Counted from the first letter of the stretch, positions 1 through 9,091 are shown. The stretch: DNA of 64,000 nucleotides from Bacteroidota bacterium (GCA_023423835.1 JAFAEW010000053.1:23458-87457), one strand, 5' to 3'. The notes: generated by a model from the letters alone, not told the origin. Translations and numbers: made by a program.

Positions 1-817
1 TGATGGGGATGCTGTTATTTGTTTTAATTTCCGAACTGACCGTTGCCGGGAAATTACAAAGGTGCTTACACAAACAAACATGCCGGAGTTTGATATGCAT
101 ACTCTGCATCTCGACTTTACAACGATGACGGAATACGATAAGACATTTGAAAATATTCATATCATATTTGAGAACGATGATCTGCACAATACCATCGGGG
201 AAGTGATTTCTGATCATGGGTTGAAGCAGATCCGCATTGCGGAAACCGAAAAATATCCGCATGTAAGTTTCTTTTTCAGTGGCGGAAGGGAGAATCCGTT
301 TCCGGGAGAAAGCCGGATCATGGTTCCGTCTCCCAAAGTGGCCACCTACGATTTGAAACCGGAGATGAGTGCAGTGGAAGTGACCGATAAGCTGATTCCG
401 GAGATTGAAAATGAAACGGCCGATTTCATTTGTCTCAACTATGCCAATGCGGATATGGTAGGTCATACCGGTGTTTGGGAAGCTGCCATCAAGGCTGTTG
501 AAACGGTTGACAGCTGCGTGAGAAGGGTGGTTACGGCAGCCTTGGCTCACGGCTATTCGATCCTGCTGACTGCCGATCATGGCAATGCGGATTATATGAT
601 CAATCCCGATGGCAGCCCGAATACTGCTCATACAAAAAATCTAGTTCCCTTATTTTTGATCAGTAATACTTATCACGGTAAGCTTGTGCCCGGCAAATTG
701 GGTGATATTGCGCCAACTATTCTGAAACTCATGGAATTACCGGTTCCAAAGGAAATGACGGGTAATATATTAATCAGACAAGGTGAGGAGGATTACAAAA
801 AGGCCACTTCAGATTGA
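1..817 (+). CDS. gpmI: 2,3-bisphosphoglycerate-independent phosphoglycerate mutase, C-terminal part
   Basis: This is the last ~271 residues of the cobalt/manganese-type phosphoglycerate mutase, which interconverts 3- and 2-phosphoglycerate in glycolysis. The reading frame is open to the left window edge (codons from base 2, reading DGDAVICFNFRTDR), so the gene starts outside the window; the GTG at 62 is internal. The metal-binding motifs of the alkaline-phosphatase-like domain are visible: NYANADMVGHTG, TADHGNAD and AHTKN supply the Asp/His ligands. The catalytic serine half lies upstream and is not seen. The family is about 510 residues. It is followed 11 bp later by a small haem-binding-domain gene on the same strand. 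Confidence 0.95.
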   Translation, partial: DGDAVICFNFRTDRCREITKVLTQTNMPEFDMHTLHLDFTTMTEYDKTFENIHIIFENDDLHNTIGEVISDHGLKQIRIAETEKYPHVSFFFSGGRENPFPGESRIMVPSPKVATYDLKPEMSAVEVTDKLIPEIENETADFICLNYANADMVGHTGVWEAAIKAVETVDSCVRRVVTAALAHGYSILLTADHGNADYMINPDGSPNTAHTKNLVPLFLISNTYHGKLVPGKLGDIAPTILKLMELPVPKEMTGNILIRQGEEDYKKATSD

Positions 818-828
818 ACCAAACAAAT

Positions 829-1326
829 ATGAAAAGAATAATCATCATCTTAATCCTTGTGCTGATTGTAATTCAGTTTTTCCGCCCGGAGAAAAACGTA
901 TCCGCCGGTCCTTTTCCCAATGATATCAGCACCGTCTATCCGGTTCCGCAAAATATCAGTTCTATGTTTGAACACGCATGCAACGATTGTCACAGCAACA
1001 ATACCAGATATCCCTGGTATGCCGAAATTCAGCCGGTTGCCTGGTGGCTCAATGACCATGTGATAGAGGGAAAAGAGGAACTGAATTTTAATGAATTTGC
1101 TACCTATCGGGCTTCGAAACAATACAAAAAGCTGGACGAGATTGGTGAAATGGTGCAGAAAGGAGAAATGCCTCTGAAGTCTTATACACTCATTCATGCG
1201 GATGCCCGGCTTTCGGATGCAGACAAGCAGGCGATCATGGATTGGGCCAATTCTACCCGTGAAATTATGCAATCAAAATATCCGGCTGATAGCTTGACCC
1301 GTCCAAAACCACAGCGTACACAATAG
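829..1326 (+). CDS. haem-binding-domain protein, membrane-anchored
   Basis: A protein of 165 residues with an N-terminal hydrophobic segment (IIIILILVLIVIQFF, residues ~4-18) that should act as an uncleaved anchor or signal. It is followed by a periplasmic domain with a c-type haem motif CNDCH and the sequence NNTRYPWYAEIQPVAWWL, typical of the small Haem_bd family of Bacteroidota. I chose the ATG at 829 because it directly precedes the hydrophobic segment; a TTG at 814 overlapping the gpmI stop would only add NQTN. It probably shares the gpmI transcript. Role: covalent haem attachment and some redox function in the periplasm is inferred; the partner is unknown. Confidence 0.85.
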   Translation: MKRIIIILILVLIVIQFFRPEKNVSAGPFPNDISTVYPVPQNISSMFEHACNDCHSNNTRYPWYAEIQPVAWWLNDHVIEGKEELNFNEFATYRASKQYKKLDEIGEMVQKGEMPLKSYTLIHADARLSDADKQAIMDWANSTREIMQSKYPADSLTRPKPQRTQ

Positions 1327-1571
1327 CCGGGGTTTCAGGAAGAAAATTCTACAATTTTTGCACGAATCTGCAAATTATCAGGTCAATTTTCGGGGAAAAA
1401 TTTCGGCCTCTCTGCCTGAAGTTTACAACAATTGGGGATATAGTTGCCTGAAAATCAAGCCGTTTTAGATGATTTTCAGATGAATATCTAATTGGCATTA
1501 TAGTTGATTTTATATAAGCGTATTTCAAAACGGGGGTTTTGAAAATTCTGATTTCCTTATGAAGGACATCC

Positions 1572-1599
1572 AAAAACACTCTGATATTGGGGTGTTTTT
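1572..1599. terminator. bidirectional terminator hairpin
   Basis: AAAAACACTC and GGGTGTTTTT form a 10-bp stem (one G-T wobble) around an 8-nt loop, flanked by A and T runs, so it can end transcription from both sides. It lies between the convergent haem-binding-domain gene (ends 1326) and the lipoprotein gene (ends 1605). The rest of the 1327-1604 gap shows no convincing gene. Confidence 0.75.
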
Positions 1600-1604
1600 T
1601 GTTT

Positions 1605-2243
1605 TTAGTGCAACTCGTATTTACGGAAGAAGTTTTCATCGAGATCAATAAGCCACATTAGTGTGTCGGAACGAACATTGTCGGCTGAGAGTTTTGCAGC
1701 GAGAATTGCAACCTGGTGGTTATTCAACCAGCCGCCGTCGATGAACTGCGTATCGGATCCGAAAAACATCAGTTCCTGCTTTTTCTTATTTTTTGGATCA
1801 ATCACGGAAATCCTGGAATCAATATCGCCGTCGGCTATGGCCTTTTTTCCGGCAGCATCCGTAATAATCGCCTTGCCGTACGATCCGAGATCGAGGATAT
1901 GTCCGCTGTCGGGCGACCATTTCAATACCGGCGCATAGTCTTTGAAAAATTCGGGAGAATGTAAAAGCTTTTCTGTAGGCAAGCTGTCTTCCACCCAAAA
2001 ATCCATCAATTCCACGGTTTGCCAATTCAAAGGAACTTTCATTTCAGAGCCAAACAGGTTTGAAGGATCCTTATCAAACAATAATGCACTGTCTTCTTTT
2101 GCAATACTGGCAAGACTTTCACTGGAATCAGCAACCGGACTCACGGGGTTGGCCGCCTTGTCTTTTTCCTCATCGCCGTTGCAGGCCCAAAGGATACAAA
2201 TTGTAAGCAGTGCGAGTGAAAACTTTTGAATGGCAGTAGTCAT
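1605..2243 (-). CDS. hypothetical lipoprotein
   Basis: A predicted lipoprotein of 212 residues: MTTAIQKFSLALLTICILWAC gives a signal peptide and lipobox with Cys ~21, followed by an acidic linker rich in Asp, Glu and Ala. The remainder (phrases such as VLKWSPDSGHILDLGSYGKA and QFIDGGWLNNHQVAILAA) resembles strands of a beta-propeller or WD-like fold, but no family is recognised. The ATG at 2243 is chosen over a longer frame because the longer one runs into the upstream GH3 gene and lacks the signal at its N-terminus. It lies 43 bp after the GH3-family gene and is probably co-transcribed with it. Confidence 0.75.
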   Translation of the reverse strand: MTTAIQKFSLALLTICILWACNGDEEKDKAANPVSPVADSSESLASIAKEDSALLFDKDPSNLFGSEMKVPLNWQTVELMDFWVEDSLPTEKLLHSPEFFKDYAPVLKWSPDSGHILDLGSYGKAIITDAAGKKAIADGDIDSRISVIDPKNKKKQELMFFGSDTQFIDGGWLNNHQVAILAAKLSADNVRSDTLMWLIDLDENFFRKYELH

Positions 2244-2286
2244 AAGAAATGAAGAAGCGTTTTTTATTAGCCAAGGAACAGTATAT

Positions 2287-3816
2287 CTATCCAAAATTGG
2301 GCCACCGATCTTTGAGCATATCTTTGATTTCTTCCACATATCTGCGGTCGTTTGACAGCCTTGGAACCTTGTGCTGCCCTCCAAGTTTCCCTTTGCTTTT
2401 CAACCACTGTGCCCAGGTACCTTTTGGCAAAACTACAATTTGCGGACTTCTGAGTGCAATATCTTTGTACCGCTTTGCATCGTAATCGCTGTTGAGTCGC
2501 CTCAATTCGGCATCCAGCTCTTGGCCAAAAACCTGAATATTTGCGGGTTCCCGCTCAAACTCAATCAGCCATTCATGGGCACCATTACTGTTTTCACTGA
2601 AATAAACAGGTGCGGCCGTATAGTCAGTCACCAGGGAGCCGGTTTTACTTGCTGCGGCGGAAATGGCCTTATCGGCGTTATCAATGATAACTTCCTCTCC
2701 AAAGGCATTGATGAAATGTTTGATTCTGCCGGTAACCTTTATCCGGAATGGATTTAAGGTGGTAAATTCAATGGTATCACCCAAAATATATCTCCACAGA
2801 CCGCCGTTGGTGGAAATCACCATCGCATAATTCTTATTTAGTTCTACCTCTTTCAGATTAAGCGTCTTCGGATCTTCTTTCCCGTATTCGGCGAGGGGCA
2901 GAAATTCATAATAGATACCATGATGGAGATACAGCAACATGCCCTCTTCCAGGGGATGGCTTTGAGCGGCAAAAAATCCTTCACTCGCATTATACATTTC
3001 AAGATAATGAATCGGCTCACCAATCAGTTTATCCAACTGTTCGCGGTAGGGAAGAAATGATACGCCGCCATGAATGTAAACTTCGAGTTGCGGCCAAACT
3101 TCCTTCAGGGTTGATTTGCCTGTAATTTCGAGTATTCTTTTGATCAATACCATCGTCCAGGTAGGAACACCAGAAATGGAAGTCACATTTTCGTGGATGG
3201 TAGAATGGGCAATGCTTTCGATCTTCGATTCCCATTCATCCATCAGGGCAATGGCGAGATCCGGCGTTCGGATCCATTGACTCCAGAAAGGCGTATTTTG
3301 CAATAATACGGCACTGAGATCTCCCACATGGGTTTCTTCATTCAACGAATGAATCTGATGGCTTCCGCCGATCACGAGACCCTTTCCCGTAAGCAAATCA
3401 CTTTCCGGAAAAACATTGTAATAAAGTGTCAGCACGTCTTTCGCGCCCTGATAATGGCATTCTTCAAGGCTTTCGGTGGTAACGGGGATAAACTTGCTCT
3501 TTTCACTCGTGGTGCCGCTGCTCTTTGCAAACCAATTGACAGGGGTATTCCAAAGCAAATATTGCTCACCTGTCATCAGCCGCTCAATGTAAGGTTTCAG
3601 ATCTTCGTATTCCTGAAGCGGAATTGCGCTTTTAAAATCAGTCTCACTAAAAAGATCTTCGAATCCAAACCTTCGGCCAAATTCTGTATGCTGGGCATGG
3701 GTAATGAGATTTTGCATAACCTCCCTTTGTGATTCGAAAGGATGAAAAAGCCATTGTTCAATCTTCCATGACCTTAGCCGGGCAAGTCGCGATATGGCGG
3801 GAGATAATATTTTCAT
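2287..3816 (-). CDS. GH3-family acyl-adenylate/acyl-amido synthetase
   Basis: A protein of 509 residues of the GH3 family, named after plant auxin-responsive enzymes that adenylate a carboxylic acid and conjugate it to an amino acid. All three nucleotide-binding signatures are readable: SSGTTSEKSKFIPVT (motif 1), YNASEGFFA (motif 2) and YILGDTIEFT followed by KVTGRIKHFINAFGEE (motif 3 and hinge). The start MKILSPAISRLARL at 3816 matches the usual bacterial N-terminus; a longer frame adds 28 unlikely residues. Bacterial members are common in Bacteroidota but their acyl substrates are unknown. The gene leads a two-gene unit with a lipoprotein downstream. Confidence 0.9.
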   Translation of the reverse strand: MKILSPAISRLARLRSWKIEQWLFHPFESQREVMQNLITHAQHTEFGRRFGFEDLFSETDFKSAIPLQEYEDLKPYIERLMTGEQYLLWNTPVNWFAKSSGTTSEKSKFIPVTTESLEECHYQGAKDVLTLYYNVFPESDLLTGKGLVIGGSHQIHSLNEETHVGDLSAVLLQNTPFWSQWIRTPDLAIALMDEWESKIESIAHSTIHENVTSISGVPTWTMVLIKRILEITGKSTLKEVWPQLEVYIHGGVSFLPYREQLDKLIGEPIHYLEMYNASEGFFAAQSHPLEEGMLLYLHHGIYYEFLPLAEYGKEDPKTLNLKEVELNKNYAMVISTNGGLWRYILGDTIEFTTLNPFRIKVTGRIKHFINAFGEEVIIDNADKAISAAASKTGSLVTDYTAAPVYFSENSNGAHEWLIEFEREPANIQVFGQELDAELRRLNSDYDAKRYKDIALRSPQIVVLPKGTWAQWLKSKGKLGGQHKVPRLSNDRRYVEEIKDMLKDRWPNFG

Positions 3817-3974
3817 TCTCTTGCTGCAAAGTACAGAATTTAGGATAAATTGTTCATTTGATTTTTTGGGACAGGGGATCCCGTTTTTCTGCTTTTCCAT
3901 GGCTGCCGGAGCCGGCGACCTACTAAAATTTCCACATTTTTGGTTTCATCAACCTTCAATGAAAACCTCTTTCT

Positions 3975-3982
3975 TACCTTTA
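3975..3982 (+). promoter_or_regulatory. candidate -7 box abutting pcrA start
   Basis: TACCTTTA fits the Bacteroidota -7 pattern TAnnTTTG except for the last base, and ends only 4 nt before the pcrA ATG at 3987. No clear -33 element was found, so support is modest. Confidence 0.4.
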
Positions 3983-3986
3983 CAAA

Positions 3987-6320
3987 ATGCAGGATTATTT
4001 GAATGGCTTGAATGAGCAGCAGCGGGAAGCGGTAACACACATCAACGGACCCCTGATGATTGTAGCGGGAGCAGGAAGCGGAAAAACAAAGGTTTTGACC
4101 ACCAGGATCGCCCATTTAATGTCGCAAGGCGTAGATGCCTTCAATATCCTTGCACTCACGTTTACCAATAAGGCCGCAAAGGAAATGAAGGAAAGGATTG
4201 AACACATCCTTGGAAACAATGAGGCCCGCAACCTTTATATTGGAACGTTTCACAGCGTTTTCGCCCGTATTCTGAGAGGCGAAGCGCACCGGCTTGGCTA
4301 TCCAAACAGCTTTACGATCTATGATACCGATGATGCTAAAAACGTAGTGAAAACGGTTGTAAAAGAATTAGGTTACGATGAAAAACTTTATAAACCAAAC
4401 ACGGTTTATAACAGAATTTCGGCTGCCAAGAATGCCCTTGTAGGTGCTGACGATTATAACAATGATTATTACATTAAACAGGAAGACAGCCGCAATAACC
4501 GTCCGGGTATCGGAGCAATTTATGAGGCTTACGTAAAGCGATGCTTCAGGAATGGGGCGATGGATTTTGACGACCTTTTATTAAACATGTATCATCTGCT
4601 GAAGCAATATCCGGAAGCCTTGCTGAAGTTTCAGACAAAATTCCGGTACATACTTATTGATGAGTATCAGGATACAAATCCCGCTCAGTACGAAATCATC
4701 AAACTTCTGGCCGCACAACATGAAAATATCTGTGTGGTTGGAGATGATGCGCAAAGCATTTACAGCTTCAGGGGAGCCACTATAGAAAATATTCTTCAGT
4801 TTCAGAAAGATTATGATGATGTGAAGGTGATCAAGCTGGAGCAAAATTATCGTAGTACACAAAGTATCCTGAATGTTGCCAATGAGGTGATCAAAAACAA
4901 TAAGGGACAGATTCCAAAAGCCTTGTGGACCGATAATAAGGAAGGGGAAAGGATCAAACTCGTTCGTACACATACTGACAATGATGAGGGCAAATATGTA
5001 GCCGATGCAATCCAGGAACAAAAGCTGCGTAACCATTACAACAACCGCGATTTCGCCATCCTTTACCGCACCAATGCGCAAAGCAGGGCATTCGAAGAAA
5101 ATCTTCGGAGGATGGGTATTTCATACGTGATCTACGGCGGTATCAGCTTCTATCAACGCAAGGAGATCAAAGATTTTCTTGCATATCTGCGCGTATTGGT
5201 AAATCCGAAAGATGAAGAAGCCCTGAAAAGGATCATCAATTATCCTGCAAGAGGAATCGGTAAAACGTCAATTGATAAATTGGTTTTACTGGCAAACGAA
5301 AACAATGTAAGTATGTGGGAAATACTTACAAAAGCTTCGCAATTTGGATTCCGGGCGGGAACGCTTCAGATTATTGAAGATTTTGTTTTGCTGATTGAAA
5401 GCTGCCGCAGCCTGCTGTCTTCAAAAAATGCTTACGAAGTAGCTATGCACGTGGGGAAGCAAACGAATTTGATAAAGGAGCTTTTCAACGATAAAAGTCT
5501 GGAAGGAGTAGCCCGTTATGAAAACATCCAGGAACTGTTAAACAGTATAAAACAATGGATAGAATCACCGGATAATGAAGAAGGGGAAGTAACGGATAAG
5601 AGTCTCGCTGCCTATCTTCAGCAGATCACCTTGCTGACAGACGCAGATGAAAAAGATCCGCAGGCGGACGTTGTAAAATTAATGACCGTTCATGCTGCAA
5701 AAGGACTTGAATTTCATTGCGTATTTGTGGCCGGCCTCGAAGAGCTGCTTTTTCCAAGTGGAATGAGTATTAATACCCGTGAGGAACTAGAGGAAGAAAG
5801 AAGGTTGTTTTACGTGGCTATTACAAGGGCAAAATCGAAATTATGGCTGAGCTACGCAAATAGCCGTTACCGTTTTGGAAGCCTTGTGCAGAATGAAGCA
5901 AGCCGGTTCATTCACGAATTACCGGAGAATTTTCTCGATAAAAGTTTTGCCGGCGGTGGTGTTCGCAACCAGGCATCAGGACTGTTCAATTCCACCGCTT
6001 ACGAACGGATGAACCGCGGATACGGATCTACTGCCCAGGCCGAAAAAATGTACGGGCCGCCGCCACAGAAAACAGCTCCTTCCTACCTGCCGGCCAAACA
6101 ACCGGCAAAAACGGTGGAACATGTCCCTACCTCCGGATTTACACCGAGCGATACCAGCAATTTACAGGTGGGACAAAAGGTTGAACATCAGAAATTTGGA
6201 TTTGGTGAGGTGGCGAAGCTTGAAGGAAGTGCGCATAACCCCATTGCAACAATCAGATTTGATCTGAATGGCGAAAAGAAGATAATGTTGAACTATGCCA
6301 AATTGAGGATTGTGGAATAA
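3987..6320 (+). CDS. pcrA: ATP-dependent 3'-5' DNA helicase, UvrD/PcrA type
   Basis: A superfamily 1A helicase of 777 residues that unwinds DNA in repair and clears replication obstacles. Visible motifs: Q-motif LNEQQREAV (8-16), Walker A GAGSGKT (28-34), motif Ia LTFTNKAAKEM, Walker B LIDEYQDTN (~222-230), motif III VVGDDAQSIYSFRGA, motif IV YRTNAQSR, motif V VKLMTVHAAKGLEF and motif VI LFYVAITRAK. The C-terminal tail ends in a PcrA-like RNA-polymerase-binding module (GQKVEHQKFGFGEVAKLEG). Full length for the family. The start has a candidate -7 box 4 nt upstream. It faces the cupin gene at 6324, leaving 3 bp between the convergent stops. Confidence 0.95.
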   Translation: MQDYLNGLNEQQREAVTHINGPLMIVAGAGSGKTKVLTTRIAHLMSQGVDAFNILALTFTNKAAKEMKERIEHILGNNEARNLYIGTFHSVFARILRGEAHRLGYPNSFTIYDTDDAKNVVKTVVKELGYDEKLYKPNTVYNRISAAKNALVGADDYNNDYYIKQEDSRNNRPGIGAIYEAYVKRCFRNGAMDFDDLLLNMYHLLKQYPEALLKFQTKFRYILIDEYQDTNPAQYEIIKLLAAQHENICVVGDDAQSIYSFRGATIENILQFQKDYDDVKVIKLEQNYRSTQSILNVANEVIKNNKGQIPKALWTDNKEGERIKLVRTHTDNDEGKYVADAIQEQKLRNHYNNRDFAILYRTNAQSRAFEENLRRMGISYVIYGGISFYQRKEIKDFLAYLRVLVNPKDEEALKRIINYPARGIGKTSIDKLVLLANENNVSMWEILTKASQFGFRAGTLQIIEDFVLLIESCRSLLSSKNAYEVAMHVGKQTNLIKELFNDKSLEGVARYENIQELLNSIKQWIESPDNEEGEVTDKSLAAYLQQITLLTDADEKDPQADVVKLMTVHAAKGLEFHCVFVAGLEELLFPSGMSINTREELEEERRLFYVAITRAKSKLWLSYANSRYRFGSLVQNEASRFIHELPENFLDKSFAGGGVRNQASGLFNSTAYERMNRGYGSTAQAEKMYGPPPQKTAPSYLPAKQPAKTVEHVPTSGFTPSDTSNLQVGQKVEHQKFGFGEVAKLEGSAHNPIATIRFDLNGEKKIMLNYAKLRIVE

Positions 6321-6323
6321 CGT

Positions 6324-7208
6324 TTATACTTTTTCCAGTTCTTCATTTGCGGCCTGAAAAATCTTTTTGGTCTTCCATTCATACCATTTTACGGGAGCGG
6401 TCTTTTTCATAATCGTGTCGATGCTTCTCATTCCTAAAAGATTCCACACGCCCTGCATTTTGCCGGTAAAGCTGCTGTTAAGTGCCCTCAGACTCATTGC
6501 AAATCCACTGTCAAGATATTCCATATGGTGCCAGTATCCGCAAGGCATGAAGAGGGTATCGCCATGCTCTAAGGTTACATCGTATCCTGTTGCATTTTTT
6601 ACGGCCGGAAATTTATGGATGTCGAGTTTACTTTTTTCTTCATCATAATAATTACTGAAATCTGCAATGCTCAATACTTCAAATGGCTTGCGGTAAAGTT
6701 TGTGTTGTTCGGTATATGGAAACAGTAATACTCGTTTTCGTCCTATAAACTGCGTATGAAGAATGTGGCTCATATCAATGTCGAAATGCATGTGCGTAAT
6801 AGAGCCTTTGCCACCCACAAACAGCATGGGAACGCGTTTTACAAATCCTTTCATGAGATGATCCGGCCAGGTGAAATCTTCAGTCAGCTGCGGAGCATGG
6901 TTGAAGATGTTGAAAAGGAAGATGCGCCAGGCAGCAGGGCCTTTACTGATCATATCAACATATTCTCCGAAGGTAGTATAATCATCGGCTTTGTTTACGG
7001 GTGTATAGGCATCGCTCTTCACATTATTGTATATCCCGACTTTTTTATCACCAACGATTTCCTTAAAATAATCCCAGTTCCATTTGTTGTAGGCGGGCCA
7101 TTGTTTTGACAGATCCTTAATAACGACGGGAATTTTCGGATCGAAATATTTCACCTTAAATTCCTCTCCGCGGATATCAGAAACCACGTCAATATTTTTC
7201 AGGTTCAT
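6324..7208 (-). CDS. cupin-like / JmjC-type Fe(II) 2-oxoglutarate oxygenase
   Basis: A protein of 294 residues of the cupin_8 (JmjC-like) family, probably an Fe(II)/2-oxoglutarate-dependent hydroxylase acting on protein or RNA. The HxD iron motif is in THMHFDIDMSH (~residues 138-148) and the distal His in GDTLFMPCGYWHHMEY, the typical C-terminal half of the facial triad. GRKRVLLFPYTEQHKLY between them is the classic cupin_8 linker. The N-terminal EFKVKYFDPKIPVVIKD also fits the family. Substrate unknown. It stands alone between pcrA and tsaC and is transcribed from the 7209-7324 gap shared with tsaC. Confidence 0.9.
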   Translation of the reverse strand: MNLKNIDVVSDIRGEEFKVKYFDPKIPVVIKDLSKQWPAYNKWNWDYFKEIVGDKKVGIYNNVKSDAYTPVNKADDYTTFGEYVDMISKGPAAWRIFLFNIFNHAPQLTEDFTWPDHLMKGFVKRVPMLFVGGKGSITHMHFDIDMSHILHTQFIGRKRVLLFPYTEQHKLYRKPFEVLSIADFSNYYDEEKSKLDIHKFPAVKNATGYDVTLEHGDTLFMPCGYWHHMEYLDSGFAMSLRALNSSFTGKMQGVWNLLGMRSIDTIMKKTAPVKWYEWKTKKIFQAANEELEKV

Positions 7209-7289
7209 CAGGAAAAATTTGAAACAAAGTTAGTTGAATCGATTTTTTTGCGCCTATAAATTTCGTTTAAAAATTCGCGATCTAAACTA

Positions 7290-7320
7290 TTGGTTTTTAG
7301 ACCGTAATGAAGTAAATTTA
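7290..7320 (+). promoter_or_regulatory. tsaC promoter, box adjacent to start codon
   Basis: TTG at 7290-7292, a 20-bp spacer, then TAAATTTA at 7313-7320, matching the Bacteroidota -33/-7 layout. Only 4 nt (TCCC) separate the -7 box from the ATG at 7325, so the transcript should be leaderless or nearly so. Confidence 0.5.
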
Positions 7321-7324
7321 TCCC

Positions 7325-7951
7325 ATGCTATTAAACATTCATCCAGACAATCCCAATCCGCGAAATGTAAGCAAAGTAGTGGAATGCCTTAAAAATGGTG
7401 GTGTTGTTGTTTATCCTACGGATACCATCTATGCATTAGGCTGCGATATTTACCAGCAAAAATCTGTAGAGCGGATTTGCAGGATCAAAAATATTGATCC
7501 AAAAAAGGCAAATCTTTCATTTGTTTGTTATGATCTCAGTGATCTGAGTAAATACACCAAGAGTATCTCTACGCCTTTGTACAGGATTTTGAAAAGCCAT
7601 TTACCGGGGCCATACACTTTCATTTTGCCGGCAAGCAAGGAAGTGCCGAAGATCCTTCAAACAAAAAAAAGTACGGTTGGAATAAGGGTTCCCGATAATC
7701 GTATTGCATGTGCCATTATAAAAGAAATGGGAAGTCCGTTACTCAGTACTACGCTTCCCGGTGAAATGGTTGAAGAGTACACGGATCCGGAAAGGATATA
7801 CGAAAACTTCAAAAACCTGGTGGATATTGTGATAGACGGCGGGCCCGGTGGAATGGTTGCAAGTACCGTCATCGATTGCACTACTTCTGACTATCAGGTA
7901 ATAAGAATGGGAGCAGGAAAATGGGAGGAAGATGAAGTTGAACAGCTTTAG
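7325..7951 (+). CDS. tsaC: L-threonylcarbamoyladenylate synthase
   Basis: A Sua5/YrdC/YwlC-family protein of 208 residues that makes threonylcarbamoyl-AMP from threonine, bicarbonate and ATP, the first step of the t6A37 tRNA modification. Evidence: GGVVVYPTDTIYALGCD near residue 25, RICRIKNIDPKKANLSFVC, LPGPYTFILPASK, and GIRVPDNRIACAIIKEMGSPLLSTTLP, all in family order. The length matches the short TsaC/YwlC-like form without the C-terminal Sua5 domain. The start is fixed by the adjacent promoter box. Its stop overlaps the stop of the convergent Fur-family gene by 4 bp. Confidence 0.93.
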   Translation: MLLNIHPDNPNPRNVSKVVECLKNGGVVVYPTDTIYALGCDIYQQKSVERICRIKNIDPKKANLSFVCYDLSDLSKYTKSISTPLYRILKSHLPGPYTFILPASKEVPKILQTKKSTVGIRVPDNRIACAIIKEMGSPLLSTTLPGEMVEEYTDPERIYENFKNLVDIVIDGGPGGMVASTVIDCTTSDYQVIRMGAGKWEEDEVEQL

Positions 7952-8385
7952 TTCAGCGTACATTTCCGGCACTTACCGCTAACGATAATATCTGTTTGTT
8001 TCGCTTCAAATCCTGATGGCAATTCAAATGCCGGCACTTCCGCATTTTGAAGGCAATAAGTGGTCTGACACTCATCGCAGATGAAATGAATATGGTTGTC
8101 GTGATGATGTCCCTGAGATGAACATTGTTCAGGGCAAAGCGCATACAATACGGAGTTATCGGTGGTTGGAATAGTATGAATAATTCCCTTGTCAACAAAG
8201 GTTTGAAGGGTTCTGTAGATAGTCACCCGGTCAAACTGCCCGGCAATCTCTTTTTCAATATCGCCATGGTTCAGTGCGCCGTTATGATTTTTAAAAATGT
8301 CGAGTATTCTGCAGCGGTTTTCCGTAATACTCAAATTATTCTTTCTTAAAAGCTCCGTAATTTCTTTTTCCATAACATCGATCAT
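7948..8385 (-). CDS. Fur-family metalloregulator (possibly Zur-like)
   Basis: A protein of 145 residues of the ferric-uptake-regulator family. The N-terminal winged helix (NNLSITENRCRILDIFKNHNGALNHGDIEKEI, then DRVTIYRTLQTFVDKGII) is followed by a dimerisation domain with a His-rich metal site (GHHHDNHIHFICDEC) and two CxxC pairs (CDEC and CRKC) that form the structural zinc site. The metal it senses cannot be read with certainty; the neighbours (a SCO1 protein and a MerC-domain protein) suggest zinc or copper homeostasis. It is the second gene after SCO1, overlapping its stop by 1 bp. MEKEITELL at 8373 is an alternative start. Confidence 0.92.
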   Translation of the reverse strand: MIDVMEKEITELLRKNNLSITENRCRILDIFKNHNGALNHGDIEKEIAGQFDRVTIYRTLQTFVDKGIIHTIPTTDNSVLYALCPEQCSSQGHHHDNHIHFICDECQTTYCLQNAEVPAFELPSGFEAKQTDIIVSGKCRKCTLN

Positions 8386-9035
8386 TAATTGGTAGCCATA
8401 TCAATTGAAAAGCGGCTTTTTCCCGGTTTTTCCTGCAGCAGGGTTTTGATATCCTTTTTTAATTTATCGAGGTCTTTTTCCTTCAGTCCATCGTAGATGC
8501 TTCCTCTTATATCGCCGTTTTTGTCCACGAGTGCAATAAACTGCGTATGGAGAAATTCATCGTCGATGTTTTTCAGACTGTTTTGCGGATCATCCAGCAA
8601 GTAACTCAGCCGAGCCTGGTTGTAAAGGCTGTCTTTCCGACCGGTTAAAAAGATCCATTTGTGTTCATTCACCTTCAGGGAATCGGCATATCTCTTTAGC
8701 TGCGCCACATCATCTCTTTCCGGATCACTCGTATGGGAAACGATCAAAAATTCCGGGTAGTCTTTAAACTCAGTATAGATCTCATTTACATGATGATTCA
8801 TTTTGGGACAAATTCCCTTACAGGTAGTGAAGAAAAAGTTTACCAGACAAACTTTTCCCGCCATATCGCGATCCGTGAATTTTTCGCCGTTTTCCGTTGT
8901 AAAACTAAACGGCCGCACATAACTGATGGATGGAGAACGGGCTTCCAGCCGGTCAGTTCCCCAGAAAGAAGCGATAAAAAAACCAATTACAACAATGACG
9001 AAAAAAAGGATGTAACCCAAATATTTCCTGCTCAT
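8385..9035 (-). CDS. SCO1/SenC-family copper chaperone / thiol oxidoreductase
   Basis: A membrane-anchored periplasmic thioredoxin-fold protein of 216 residues. One N-terminal transmembrane helix (YLGYILFFVIVVIGFFIASFW) is followed by the SCO1 domain. CxxxC copper ligands lie in TTCKGICPKMN (about residue 73) and the third ligand His in EFLHTQFIALVD. The family delivers copper to cytochrome oxidase or reduces its CuA cysteines. It is the first gene of a SCO1-fur unit that diverges from merC; the start codon lies 4 nt after a TAACTTTG box. Confidence 0.93.
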   Translation of the reverse strand: MSRKYLGYILFFVIVVIGFFIASFWGTDRLEARSPSISYVRPFSFTTENGEKFTDRDMAGKVCLVNFFFTTCKGICPKMNHHVNEIYTEFKDYPEFLIVSHTSDPERDDVAQLKRYADSLKVNEHKWIFLTGRKDSLYNQARLSYLLDDPQNSLKNIDDEFLHTQFIALVDKNGDIRGSIYDGLKEKDLDKLKKDIKTLLQEKPGKSRFSIDMATN

Positions 9036-9039
9036 GCTG

Positions 9040-9047
9040 CAAAGTTA
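9040..9047 (-). promoter_or_regulatory. SCO1-fur -7 box adjacent to start codon
   Basis: On the minus strand TAACTTTG matches TAnnTTTG exactly and is followed by CAGC and then the SCO1 ATG at 9035, so little or no 5' leader is expected. No convincing -33 element was seen at the right distance. Confidence 0.5.
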
Positions 9048-9091
9048 GGTTTCTAATCAATTGTGAAATTTATCAATTCGCTAAACTTTAT

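Noticed and set aside
850..1272. 140-codon minus-strand frame over the haem-binding gene
   Set aside because: Antisense shadow; the plus strand has the CxxCH motif and signal anchor.
1349..1648. 99-codon minus-strand frame in the gap after the haem-binding gene
   Set aside because: It runs through a clear terminator hairpin and overlaps the lipoprotein end; no features.
4581..5081. 166-codon minus-strand frame inside pcrA
   Set aside because: Antisense to a complete helicase with all motifs.
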